Below are positions 13,583 to 20,249 of a stretch of 20,249 bases of DNA, in pieces. The stretch is taken from positions 1-20,249 of the forward strand of contig JBKPRX010000007.1 of assembly GCA_046734795.1 (NCBI GenBank). The letters are read 5' to 3'. The first letter of the stretch is position 1. Every line of letters starts with the position of its first letter. The notes below the pieces were generated by a model that was given only the letters and a program-made list of their open reading frames with translations, searched no databases and was not told where the DNA came from. Both the position numbers and the translations under genes were made by a program. Origin of the DNA: JBKPRX01 sp046734795. GTDB lineage: Bacteria; Actinomycetota; Thermoleophilia; Gaiellales; Gaiellaceae.

Positions 13583-14917
13583 GTGAACCTGGAGCAGCTT
13601 CGTAAGCAGGCGAAGGAGCGCGTTCGCGCAGCGCGCGCAGAGGGGCGCGAGCTGAAGCTCGCCCACGCGCAGCTCGAGCTCGCACGCGAGCACGGCTACC
13701 CGAGCTGGCCCGCACTCATCCATGCACTGGAGGCCTCGCCGGAAGCGTTCGTTCGCGCAGCAGTCGAGCAGCGGCGTGCCCGTGCCGAGGCGCTTCTTGC
13801 CGCCCGCCCCGAGCTCGCGGACGACCGCTGGGTCGCGCTCACGCTCGGCCGCAGTTGGGACGGTGATGCGAACGTGCCCGGCGGGCCGCTCGGCTGGCCG
13901 CCGCTCCTCTACGTCTGCCACTCGTGCTTTGCGAGCGCGGAACTCGCGCAGGAGCTGCTCGCGTCCGGCGCCGATCCGAACGGCTTTTTCGTCAACGAGT
14001 ACGGACGCATGAGCGCGGTGTACGGCGCCGCCGGCGTCGTGCACGACGCAGCGCTGACGCGTGTACTGCTCGAAGCCGGCGCAGACCCGAACGACAACGA
14101 GTCCGTCTACCACGCAACCGAGAGCGACGACACGGAATGTCTTCGCCTGTTGCTCGAGCACGGAGCCGACCCGCGCGGCACGAACGCTCTTGCGCATGCG
14201 CTCGACGACGACAAACTCGAGCACCTGCGCTTGCTCCTCGACCACGGCGCGGATCCGCACGAGGGGGCTCTCGTCGCGCATGCCGTTCGTCGGGGTCGCG
14301 GCCCGGACGCTCTGCGGCTCCTTGCCGAGTACGGCGCCGACGTCGATCGGCCGGGCGGCGAGACGTGGCGCGGCGACGTTCCGTTGCGGACGCCCTACCA
14401 GCACGCGGTCCTGCGCGGCCGCGACGACGTGGCGGCGACGCTCGCGGAACTCGGCGCCGCGACGGACGTGTCCGACGACGATCGCGCCATCGGTGCCGTC
14501 GCTCGCGGCGAACATCCGCGAACGACGCTTCCGCGCGAGCTGGACGTCGACGCGCAGGAGGCTCTGATCCTCACTGCGCTACGCGGCCATGCTGCGCTTG
14601 TGGCGGAGGTCGTCGGCGTCGGCTTCGCCGGCGTCGTCGGCGGCAGTCCGACGGGAACGCTGCTGCATCACGCGGCGTGGGTCGGAGACGCCAAGCTCGT
14701 GCGCGAGCTGCTCGCGCTGGGCGCCGATCCGAACGCGCCCTCCGATGCCGCACAGTCCACGCCGCTCGCGTGGGCGGCGCACGGTTCACGAGGAGGAACG
14801 GTCGACCATCGTGACGTCGCCGAGGCGCTCGTCGCGGCGGGCGCAGTGATCGAGCCTCGCCTCCTCGAGGTCGCAGACGGCCCGCTCTACGAATGGGTCT
14901 CGGAACGTCTCGTCTAA
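13583..14917 (+). CDS. Ankyrin-repeat protein
   Basis: The 444-residue product is cytoplasmic by appearance, with no signal or membrane segment. Residues 1-50 (QLRKQAKERVRAAR... LELAREHGYPSWPALIHALE) match the N-terminal cap seen in many bacterial ankyrin proteins. At least six ankyrin-like units follow, marked by LL..GADPN consensus ends at about 125-133, 162-170, 190-197, 219-225, 247-254 and 377-384, with a degenerate part in between (about 290-350). Ankyrin repeats bind other proteins; a partner cannot be named. I chose the GTG at 13583 because GGAGGAGG lies five bases upstream; a GTG at 13568 would be ahead of that Shine-Dalgarno. The gene splits pdxS from pdxT, so a link with vitamin B6 synthesis is possible but unproven. 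Confidence 0.88.
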   Translation: MNLEQLRKQAKERVRAARAEGRELKLAHAQLELAREHGYPSWPALIHALEASPEAFVRAAVEQRRARAEALLAARPELADDRWVALTLGRSWDGDANVPGGPLGWPPLLYVCHSCFASAELAQELLASGADPNGFFVNEYGRMSAVYGAAGVVHDAALTRVLLEAGADPNDNESVYHATESDDTECLRLLLEHGADPRGTNALAHALDDDKLEHLRLLLDHGADPHEGALVAHAVRRGRGPDALRLLAEYGADVDRPGGETWRGDVPLRTPYQHAVLRGRDDVAATLAELGAATDVSDDDRAIGAVARGEHPRTTLPRELDVDAQEALILTALRGHAALVAEVVGVGFAGVVGGSPTGTLLHHAAWVGDAKLVRELLALGADPNAPSDAAQSTPLAWAAHGSRGGTVDHRDVAEALVAAGAVIEPRLLEVADGPLYEWVSERLV

Positions 14918-14919
14918 GC

Positions 14920-14937
14920 GGCCTCGGGAAGGCCTTT
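14920..14937 (+). terminator. Possible terminator after the ankyrin gene
   Basis: GGCCT-CGGGA-AGGCC is a 5-bp stem followed by TTT, beginning two bases after the ankyrin stop. It is short, but it is one of the few dyads in the window followed by a run of T. Confidence 0.35.
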
Positions 14938-15161
14938 CGGCGTCGCCGCGGACAAGAAGGCCGCGAACGGGCTGCCCAGGGGTCACCCGCGGAGATGACC
15001 GCAACGACGCGCATCAGGGGAGCGCGCAGGCGACGCGCGCGGTGCATCGTGAGCGGGTCCTCACTGCGGCAGGTCGTCGTCGGTCGCGGTTCCGTGCTCG
15101 TCCAAGGACGACGGGGACCCACGCGGCGACCGCCTCGAAGCGGACGTCTTGCTCGCCTGCG

Positions 15162-15186
15162 CGGACCCGGGCATCGCCCGGGTCCG
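15162..15186 (+). terminator. Strong hairpin upstream of pdxT
   Basis: CGGACCCGGGC (15162-15172) and GCCCGGGTCCG (15176-15186) are perfect 11-bp arms around a 3-base loop. No U-tract follows, but the stem is very stable. It sits where the -35 region of the pdxT promoter would be, so it may stop read-through from the ankyrin gene or act as a DNA dyad for a regulator. Confidence 0.5.
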
Positions 15187-15201
15187 TGTCCAAGCCGTTC
15201 G

Positions 15202-15214
15202 TAGAATTGGACGC
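15202..15214 (+). promoter_or_regulatory. -10 element and leaderless start of pdxT
   Basis: TAGAAT (15202-15207) is followed by seven bases and the ATG at 15215. There is no Shine-Dalgarno sequence. A 6-bp dyad GTCCAA/TTGGAC (15188-15193 and 15207-15212) brackets the element. No -35 hexamer is recognisable. Confidence 0.5.
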
Positions 15215-15781
15215 ATGGGGGAGAGACTTCGAATCGGTGTGCTCGCCGTCCAAGGCAACTTCCGCGAGCACGTGCGGATGCTGCTGCGCCTGGGCGTGGA
15301 CGCGGTCGAGGTGCGGAAGGCCGAGCAGCTCGACGGGCTCGACGGGCTCGTCATTCCCGGCGGCGAGTCGACGACGTTCATGCGCCTGATGCGGCTGTAC
15401 GACCTCGATGAGGCGATCCGGTCGTTCGACCGGCCGATCTTCGGCACGTGCGCAGGGATGATCGTGCTCGACCGGGGGCATCTCGGCCTCGCCGACTTTC
15501 GCGTTCGCCGCAACGCGTTCGGACGTCAGGTCGCGAGCTTCGAGACCGACCTCGTCCTGGACGGCAGCGACGAGCCGGTGCGCGCCGTCTTCATCCGCGC
15601 GCCGTGGATCGAAGACGTCGGGCCGCAGGTGGAGGTGCTCGCCGAGGTCGACGGGCATCCGGTGCTCGCACGTCAGGGTCGTATCCTCGTTGCCGCGTTC
15701 CATCCGGAGCTGACGCACGACACACGCATCCACGAGCTGTTCTTGAACGCAGTCAGAGAGGAACTGAGTGTCCGGGCATAG
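15215..15781 (+). CDS. pdxT: Pyridoxal 5'-phosphate synthase glutaminase subunit PdxT
   Basis: The 188-residue product is the class I glutaminase that supplies ammonia to PdxS. It shows IGVLAVQGNFREH (7-19), PGGESTT (48-54), nucleophile C79 in GTCAGM, RRNAFGRQVASFE (98-110) and the H163/E165 pair in FHPELT. The ATG at 15215 gives the normal family N-terminus; TAGAAT lies seven bases upstream and no Shine-Dalgarno is present. The 3' end overlaps yebC by 14 bases, a coupling seen in many actinobacteria. Its partner pdxS is upstream across an ankyrin gene and a strong hairpin, so pdxT probably has its own promoter instead of being read from pdxS. Confidence 0.96.
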   Translation: MGERLRIGVLAVQGNFREHVRMLLRLGVDAVEVRKAEQLDGLDGLVIPGGESTTFMRLMRLYDLDEAIRSFDRPIFGTCAGMIVLDRGHLGLADFRVRRNAFGRQVASFETDLVLDGSDEPVRAVFIRAPWIEDVGPQVEVLAEVDGHPVLARQGRILVAAFHPELTHDTRIHELFLNAVREELSVRA

Positions 15782-16523
15782 CAAGTGGTCGTCGATCAAG
15801 CACAAGAAGGGCGCTGCTGACGCAAAGCGCGGCAAGCTCTTCTCGAAGCTCTCCCGCGCGATCATCGTTGCCGCGAAGGAGGGCGGCGCCGATCCGGCTG
15901 CGAACCTCGCGCTGCAGAACGCAGTCGAGAAGGCGCGCTCGTACTCCATGCCGAAGGACAACATCGAGCGCGCGATCGCGAAGGGCGCCGGCACCGACGC
16001 CGGCGCCGAGCAGTTCGAAACCGTGATGTACGAGGGCTACGGGCCGAGCGGCGTCGCGGTGATCGTCGAGGCGCTCACCGACAATCGCAACAGAACCGCC
16101 GGCGAGGTGCGCCACCTCTTTGCGAAGAACGACGGCAACCTCGGCGCGTCCGGCGCGGTCCTCTGGCTCTTCGAGCGGCGGGGCGTCGTGCTCGTTGCCG
16201 CCGACGGCACTGACGAGGACGAGCTCACACTCGCGGCCGCGGAGGGCGGGGCGGACGATGTCGCGCTCGACGGCTCGAGCTTCCAAGTCGTCTCCGCACC
16301 GGAAGCGCTCGCGTCGGTGCGTCAAGCGATCGAGGTCGCCGGCTTCGCGATCGAGTCCGCCGAGCTGACGATGATCCCGAAGACGACCGTCGAGGTGGAC
16401 GACGAGGGCGACGCGAAGAAAGTCCTCCGGCTCATGGACCAGCTCGAGGACAACGACGACGTCCAAGAGGTCTACGCAAACTTCGACATCCCCGAGCGGG
16501 TCTTGGAGGCTGTCGCGGGTTGA
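15768..16523 (+). CDS. yebC: YebC/PmpR/TACO1-family protein
   Basis: The 251-residue product starts with MSGHSKWSSIKHKKGAADAKRGKLFSKLSRAI, the near-invariant YebC N-terminus. PANLALQNAVEKARSYSMPKDNIERAI, YEGYGPSGVAVIVEALTDNRNRTAGEVRH and the C-terminal NDDVQEVYANFDIP complete the family pattern. Members were long annotated as transcriptional regulators; recent work links them to easing ribosome stalling, as for mitochondrial TACO1. The GTG start lies inside the pdxT coding end with AGAGAGGA about five bases upstream. In many actinobacteria the next gene is ruvC, but here the next gene is convergent and belongs to a transporter, so the usual cluster is broken. A bidirectional terminator follows the stop. 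Confidence 0.96.
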   Translation: MSGHSKWSSIKHKKGAADAKRGKLFSKLSRAIIVAAKEGGADPAANLALQNAVEKARSYSMPKDNIERAIAKGAGTDAGAEQFETVMYEGYGPSGVAVIVEALTDNRNRTAGEVRHLFAKNDGNLGASGAVLWLFERRGVVLVAADGTDEDELTLAAAEGGADDVALDGSSFQVVSAPEALASVRQAIEVAGFAIESAELTMIPKTTVEVDDEGDAKKVLRLMDQLEDNDDVQEVYANFDIPERVLEAVAG

Positions 16524-16530
16524 CGCTCGC

Positions 16531-16556
16531 GGGGCGGAAGCGTCAGCTTCCGCCCC
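16531..16556. terminator. Bidirectional hairpin terminator between yebC and the second transporter operon
   Basis: GGGGCGGAAGC (16531-16541) and GCTTCCGCCCC (16546-16556) are perfect 11-bp arms around GTCA. It lies in the 39-base gap between two convergent stop codons and is symmetrical, so it can serve both strands. Only a short GTTT follows on the plus strand. Confidence 0.7.
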
Positions 16557-16562
16557 GGACGT

Positions 16563-17951
16563 TTAGAGCTTCTTCCGAGCTCGCCACTTGGCGTAGATCT
16601 GACGGACTTCGCGGTCGATTCCGTTGACCGACTCCTGGGCGGTCATCTTGCCTTGCGAGACCTGGGCGAACATCTGCGGGATCAACCCTCGCGTCCAGAT
16701 CTCGTCGATCGCTGCGTTCGTCGTGCCGGGGTAGCCGATGTTGTGCGTGTACTTCTGCGCAATCGTCGTCAGGATCGTGTACTTGCCGCGCGGCTTGTGC
16801 GTGTCCGCTGCCGCGAGCTTCCGGATCTTCGAGAACGGCATCGCGCCGGGGAAGCTCGGGAAGTTGTACAGCTTGGAGTTGATCGTCGCCTGGCTGTAGT
16901 TGGAGCAGAGGTCGACGAGGAACTGCTCGGCGTTCTCCTTGTTCTTCGCGAACTTCCAGATCGAGTAGCAGCCCATGACGTGCTCGAGCCCGACTCTGCC
17001 GTTCGGCCCGGCCGGAATCGGATAGATCCAGAGGTCGTCCGCGAACGGCAGGTTGAGATCCTCGGGAGTGCGTGTGGCGGAGATCGCGTTGAGGATCATC
17101 GAAAGGTGGCCGGAATAGAGGCCCTGGTTGTTCGACGCTGCGTTCCAGCTGAAGATCTCAGGGTCCATTCCGCGTTTGTAGATGTCGGCCATGAAGCTGA
17201 CGGCTTGGACCGTCTTCTTCGATTTGAGCGTCGGGCGGTTCTCGTCGTTTTGGATGAACGACCCGAAACACATGAGGAAGGCGATCAATGCCATGTTCGA
17301 GTCGATCTCGTTGTTCTGACCGATGCCGATCGGATGTCCGGCAGCTTTCAGCTTCGGTGCGGCCGTTCGAACGTGGTCCCAGCTCGCAGGCGCCTCGCCG
17401 ACGCCGTTCCAGAGATCACGGCGCCAGACCACCGGGTCCGGGACGTAGTTGTCCGAGACGGCGAAGTACTTCTTCGTTTTCGGGTTGTAGGTGCTGAGCT
17501 TTCCCAGCGAGCCGTACTTCCCGACCTTCCGCTCGATCTCGTGGATGATCGACGCGTGGTTGATCACCTGGTCTTCGTAGGCGGCCATGGGATGGAGGTT
17601 TTGGAACAGGTCGTGCCCGCTCTGCGCCGCAACCTCCGCCGCCGCACGTGCGTCGAGCTGTGCGTTGTTGATGTTGTCGACCGTGACCTGGACGTCGTTC
17701 TTCTCGCCCCATTGCTTGATCCAGGTCTTGTTGAACCAATCGTCGTACGCCGGCACGAAGTGGATCCACTGCAGGATCGTCAGGTCGCCCTTGAGGTGGC
17801 GATTCTTGAACTGCAGCGGACCGGCGAACGCGTACGGCGCCGACGCGCCGGCAAGTCCGACCGTGAGGGCGCCCGCGCCCGCCCGCTTCAGCACCTCGCG
17901 GCGTGAGAGTCGCTGCTCCTCCGACATTGGCGGGCCGTTGTCGTCCGGCAT
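16563..17951 (-). CDS. Carbohydrate ABC transporter substrate-binding protein, Tat-exported
   Basis: The 462-residue product carries a twin-arginine signal, SRREVLK at 16-22, followed by a hydrophobic stretch and a likely cleavage after AFA (about 43). No lipobox cysteine is present, so lipid anchoring is not expected. The mature part (LTILQWIHFVPAYDDWFNKTWIKQWGEKN, FQNLHPMAAYEDQV, PASWDHVRTAAPKLK, MGCYSIWKFAKNKENAEQFL) fits a family 1 extracellular sugar-binding protein. The ATG at 17951 has AAGGAGGG nine bases upstream. A second ATG at 17972 also has AAAGGAGGG close by, and a third in frame is at 17990. It is the last gene of the minus-strand operon, 44 bases after permease B. Tat export means it folds, perhaps around a cofactor or metal, before crossing the membrane. 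Confidence 0.9.
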   Translation of the reverse strand: MPDDNGPPMSEEQRLSRREVLKRAGAGALTVGLAGASAPYAFAGPLQFKNRHLKGDLTILQWIHFVPAYDDWFNKTWIKQWGEKNDVQVTVDNINNAQLDARAAAEVAAQSGHDLFQNLHPMAAYEDQVINHASIIHEIERKVGKYGSLGKLSTYNPKTKKYFAVSDNYVPDPVVWRRDLWNGVGEAPASWDHVRTAAPKLKAAGHPIGIGQNNEIDSNMALIAFLMCFGSFIQNDENRPTLKSKKTVQAVSFMADIYKRGMDPEIFSWNAASNNQGLYSGHLSMILNAISATRTPEDLNLPFADDLWIYPIPAGPNGRVGLEHVMGCYSIWKFAKNKENAEQFLVDLCSNYSQATINSKLYNFPSFPGAMPFSKIRKLAAADTHKPRGKYTILTTIAQKYTHNIGYPGTTNAAIDEIWTRGLIPQMFAQVSQGKMTAQESVNGIDREVRQIYAKWRARKKL

Positions 17952-17995
17952 GTTTCCTTTCCCTCCTTCCATGTGCCCTCCTTTGGGCATCGGGT

Positions 17996-18823
17996 CTAGC
18001 GGAAGGCTCCTCCCGTGAAGCCTGCGATGAAGCGGTTCAAAAACGCGTTGTAGATGAGCGCGAGCGGGATGCAGGGGATGAGGATGGCTGCCATGATCGA
18101 CGGCCAGTTGTAGAGATCGCCGCGGATCATGTCCGTCGGCACCGCAGCCGAGAGCGTCCGCTCTGACGACCGCGAGATAAACGTGATCGCATAGATGTAC
18201 TCGTTGACGACGAGCTGGAACGAGAAGATGACGACGGTGATGATCCCCGGAAGCGAGATTGGAAAGACAACCCGCAGGAGCGCACTCAGGCGCGAGCATC
18301 CGTCGACGAGTGCGGCGTCCTCGAGCTCGAGCGGGATTGTCTTGAAGAACCCCATCAGGATCCAGATCGAGAACGGCACGGTGAACGACGGGTAGACCAC
18401 GACGAGCGACCACAGGCTGTCCTGAAGCCCCAGCTCGGTGATGACGCGTGAAAGCGGCAGGAACAACAGCGTCGGCGGCACCAGGTAGGTCAAGAAGATC
18501 GCAACGCCGAGCGTCTGGCCGACACGTCCCGACAGGCGCGCCAGCGCGTACCCCGCGGGAACGGCGAGCACGAGCGTGATCACGACGACCAACAACCCGA
18601 CGATGACCGTATTCCCGAGCCAGGTCAGGTACTTCGTCTGTTCGAAGAGAAACCGCCAACCCGAGAGCGTCGGATCGAACCTCCACGTCTTCGTCGGATC
18701 GAAGACCTGATCCTGACGCTTGAGCGACGTCACGAGCATCCACACGAAGGGAAAAGCGAGGACGATCGCAAACGGCACGACGACGCCGTACGCGAAGGCT
18801 CGGTAGCGCCATGTTGTCGTCAC
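17996..18823 (-). CDS. ABC sugar transporter permease, MalG type (second importer)
   Basis: The 275-residue product has about six membrane segments, beginning with YGVVVPFAIVLAFPFVWMLVTSL. The EAA loop LELEDAALVDGCSRLSALLRVVFPI (about 166-190) contacts the ATPase. The GTG start at 18823 overlaps the stop of permease A as GTGA, so the pair is translationally coupled. Length is typical for MalG-type subunits. The binding-protein gene follows 44 bases downstream; having it last in the operon is less usual than having it first. The frame of the binding protein is open through this gene, but that extension is a shadow. Confidence 0.92.
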   Translation of the reverse strand: MTTTWRYRAFAYGVVVPFAIVLAFPFVWMLVTSLKRQDQVFDPTKTWRFDPTLSGWRFLFEQTKYLTWLGNTVIVGLLVVVITLVLAVPAGYALARLSGRVGQTLGVAIFLTYLVPPTLLFLPLSRVITELGLQDSLWSLVVVYPSFTVPFSIWILMGFFKTIPLELEDAALVDGCSRLSALLRVVFPISLPGIITVVIFSFQLVVNEYIYAITFISRSSERTLSAAVPTDMIRGDLYNWPSIMAAILIPCIPLALIYNAFLNRFIAGFTGGAFR

Positions 18824-19749
18824 GTCACTTCAGCCTTGCGCGCGAAGATGAGCATCCCGATCGCCACGGCTGCAAGGACCGGGAGCAGGAAGAGTGAAAT
18901 GGCGGCCCCCTCTCCGAGTGCGCCTGCTTCGATTCCGATGTGGTACGCGCGTGTCGTCAGCACCTCGGTCGTGTTGAAGGGTCCGCCGTTCGTGAGGATC
19001 TGGACGACGGCGATATCCGTCGCGGTGAAGACGATCCCGAAGAGCACCGCGACGATCGCGATCGGCAGCTGCAGCGGCAGCGCGACGTACCAGAATTTTC
19101 GTAAGCCGGTGGCTCCGTCCATTGCCGCGGCGTCGTCCACCTCGGGCGGCATCGACGAGATTCCGGCGAGGAAGATGATCGTCGCGAACGGCAGGAGTCG
19201 CCAGACGTGCACCATGATGATCGAGGCCATCGCGAGTCGCGGTTCGCCGAGCCAGTTTGGCTTGTTCGCCTCGCTGACGATGTGCATGTTGATCAGCAGC
19301 CAGTTCCAGATGCTCGCGAGTGGGTCGAAGAACCAGAGGAATGCGATCGTCGTCAGCGCGACCGGTGCCGCCCACGGCAGGATCACGAGAAAGCGGAGGA
19401 ACCACTTGCCCGGGAACGAGCGCACGAGCGCGTGTGCGAGCAGGCCTGCGAGGACGACGACGATCGCCTGCGAGATCGCTGTGAAGAGGAACGTGTGCCA
19501 GACCGTCTCGCGGAAGCCGTCGCTCTCGACGAGGTTCCGGAAGTTCTCGAGGCCGAGCCATTTCCCGGACAGCGACCCGGCGGTCGCGTCGGTGAAGGAG
19601 AGCTCTACGGCGAGAATCAGCGGTCCGCCGACGAGCAGGAGAATGAAGAGCACGGCCGGCGAGATGAGAATCGACGCCAGGAAGCCGCGGCTCTCCGTGA
19701 GGTGGTCTAACCGCCTCCCCCGGGCCGCTGCGGCTGCGACCGACGCCAT
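18820..19749 (-). CDS. ABC sugar transporter permease, MalF type (second importer)
   Basis: The 309-residue product has membrane segments beginning with FLASILISPAVLFILLLVGGPLILAVELSF and an EAA loop PPEVDDAAAMDGATGLRKFWYVALPL (about 201-226). An in-frame ATG at 19785 would add 12 residues, but that extension contains TTA and CAA codons foreign to the rest of the gene and covers the promoter. I therefore start at the ATG at 19749, eleven bases after a TAGAGT hexamer. It is the first gene of the minus-strand operon and diverges from the ATPase gene across 72 bases. The imported sugar is unknown. Confidence 0.9.
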   Translation of the reverse strand: MASVAAAAARGRRLDHLTESRGFLASILISPAVLFILLLVGGPLILAVELSFTDATAGSLSGKWLGLENFRNLVESDGFRETVWHTFLFTAISQAIVVVLAGLLAHALVRSFPGKWFLRFLVILPWAAPVALTTIAFLWFFDPLASIWNWLLINMHIVSEANKPNWLGEPRLAMASIIMVHVWRLLPFATIIFLAGISSMPPEVDDAAAMDGATGLRKFWYVALPLQLPIAIVAVLFGIVFTATDIAVVQILTNGGPFNTTEVLTTRAYHIGIEAGALGEGAAISLFLLPVLAAVAIGMLIFARKAEVT

Positions 19750-19760
19750 CGCCGATTGGC

Positions 19761-19814
19761 ACTCTAAACGGGGTCCGATACGCATTGCAAAACCCCTGTC
19801 TCCACGGCTAAATT
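19761..19814. promoter_or_regulatory. Divergent promoter pair sharing one palindromic -35 hexamer
   Basis: The palindrome TTGCAA (19785-19790) is four of six matches to TTGACA on both strands. Eighteen bases to its right is TAAATT (19809-19814), the -10 of the ATPase gene. Eighteen bases to its left is ACTCTA (19761-19766), which reads TAGAGT on the minus strand, the -10 of the permease operon. Both -10 hexamers fit TANNNT. An additional GGGGT/ACCCC pair (19770-19774 and 19792-19796) lies around the centre. Confidence 0.55.
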
Positions 19815-19821
19815 CGGCTCG

Positions 19822-20249
19822 GTGGCCGCGATCGAGCTCGATCAGCTCACGAAGGTCTACCCCGACGGGACGCGGGCTCTCTCCTCGCTCGACCTCGAGA
19901 TCGCCGACGGCGAGTTCATGGTCTTCGTCGGGCCGAGCGGCTGCGGCAAGACGACCGCGCTTCGGATGATCGCCGGTCTCGAGGACATCTCGAGCGGAAC
20001 CGTGAAGGTCGGCGCGCGCGTCGTGAACGCGCTACCGCCGAAGAACCGCGACATGGCGATGATCTTCCAAAACTACGCCCTCTACCCGCACATGAACGTG
20101 TACGACAACATGGGCTTCGGGCTCAAGATGCGCGGCCTCGACAAGGACGAGATCCGGCGGAGGGTCACCTCGGCAGCGCGCGTTCTCGGCCTCTTCGAGG
20201 TGCTAGGCAAACGGCCACGCCACCTCTCCGGCGGTCAACGGCAACGGGT
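19822..20249 (+). CDS. ABC transporter ATP-binding protein, MalK/UgpC type (partial, cut by window end)
   Basis: The first 142 residues are present: Walker A GPSGCGKTT (37-45), Q83 in MIFQNYALYPHMNVYDN and the signature LSGGQRQR (135-142), where the window ends. It closely resembles the ATPase at 7179-8381, with the same spacing of every motif. The GTG at 19822 is seven bases after TAAATT and has no Shine-Dalgarno sequence, the leaderless layout. It diverges from the permease operon, so both parts of the second importer are driven from one control region. The Walker B, H-loop and C-terminal regulatory domain must lie beyond the window. ATPases of this type sometimes serve several importers, so service to the adjacent permeases is likely but not exclusive. 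Confidence 0.92.
   Translation, partial: MAAIELDQLTKVYPDGTRALSSLDLEIADGEFMVFVGPSGCGKTTALRMIAGLEDISSGTVKVGARVVNALPPKNRDMAMIFQNYALYPHMNVYDNMGFGLKMRGLDKDEIRRRVTSAARVLGLFEVLGKRPRHLSGGQRQR

Larger units (their letters stand above)
14918..15214. other. 297-bp non-coding gap before pdxT
   Basis: This gap holds a possible terminator at its left end, a strong hairpin at 15162-15186 and the pdxT -10 element at 15202. The frames that run through it look like shadows or chance openings with arginine-rich products. A 37-residue minus-strand frame (15061-15174) is open but has no supporting signal. No riboswitch or tRNA was recognised. Confidence 0.5.

Noticed and set aside
15061..15174. A 37-residue minus-strand frame in the gap before pdxT
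   Set aside because: Its ATG lies in the hairpin loop at 15172-15174, there is no ribosome-binding site or -10 element for it, and the composition looks like chance.
14893..15204. A 103-residue plus-strand arginine-rich frame after the ankyrin gene
   Set aside because: It starts inside the ankyrin gene in another frame and has the arginine/glycine/proline bias of a high-GC shadow frame.
16563..18812. A 749-residue minus-strand frame joining permease and binding protein
   Set aside because: The upstream 290 residues are an out-of-frame reading of the permease gene; the Tat signal and Shine-Dalgarno mark the true start at 17951.

Overview
This is a high-GC bacterial window with strong GC preference at third codon positions, dense gene packing, and GTG/TTG starts. 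It encodes an F420-type deazaflavin-dependent reductase and a pdxT-yebC pair overlapping by 14 bases. This suggests an actinomycetote, possibly the deep-branching class Thermoleophilia (Gaiellales or Solirubrobacterales). That placement is inference from gene content and style; there is no rRNA or other marker to prove it.

Left part (1-8381): a sugar or sugar-acid uptake and catabolism locus. It holds the tail of an unknown upstream gene, a PfkB-family kinase of the 2-keto-3-deoxygluconate kinase type, and a convergent aldo/keto reductase of the aldose 1-dehydrogenase type. Divergent from the reductase come a FadR-type GntR regulator, an enolase-superfamily (mandelate racemase/muconate lactonizing) protein, and a complete carbohydrate ABC importer (substrate-binding protein, two permeases, ATPase). 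A plausible reading is: import a sugar, oxidise it at C1, dehydrate the acid to a 2-keto-3-deoxy acid, and phosphorylate that for aldol cleavage, with the GntR protein sensing an intermediate. The control region in front of the enolase-family gene is packed with dyad symmetry.

Middle part (8382-16523): mixed accessory and housekeeping genes. There is an intergenic stretch of about 340 bp and a small hypothetical protein. These are followed by a crotonase whose active site looks like an enoyl-CoA isomerase, an F420-type reductase, a SAM methyltransferase, an alpha/beta-hydrolase esterase and a small lipoprotein. Then come pdxS, an ankyrin-repeat protein, pdxT and yebC. pdxS and pdxT form the two-protein pyridoxal 5'-phosphate synthase but are separated here by the ankyrin gene.

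Right part (16524-20249): a second carbohydrate ABC importer. On the minus strand lie permease A, permease B and a Tat-exported binding protein. Diverging from them on the plus strand is their probable ATPase, cut by the window end. The divergent intergenic region appears to use a single palindromic -35 hexamer for both directions.

A recurring pattern is that genes lacking a Shine-Dalgarno sequence have a TANNNT-like -10 hexamer ending 6-7 bases before the start codon, as expected for leaderless transcripts. I saw no rRNA, tRNA, CRISPR array, insertion sequence or phage gene. The most promising leads are the shared -35 divergent promoter, the dyad-rich start region of the enolase-family gene, a perfect 16-bp hairpin at the binding-protein/permease junction, and the non-canonical active sites of the enolase-family and crotonase proteins.
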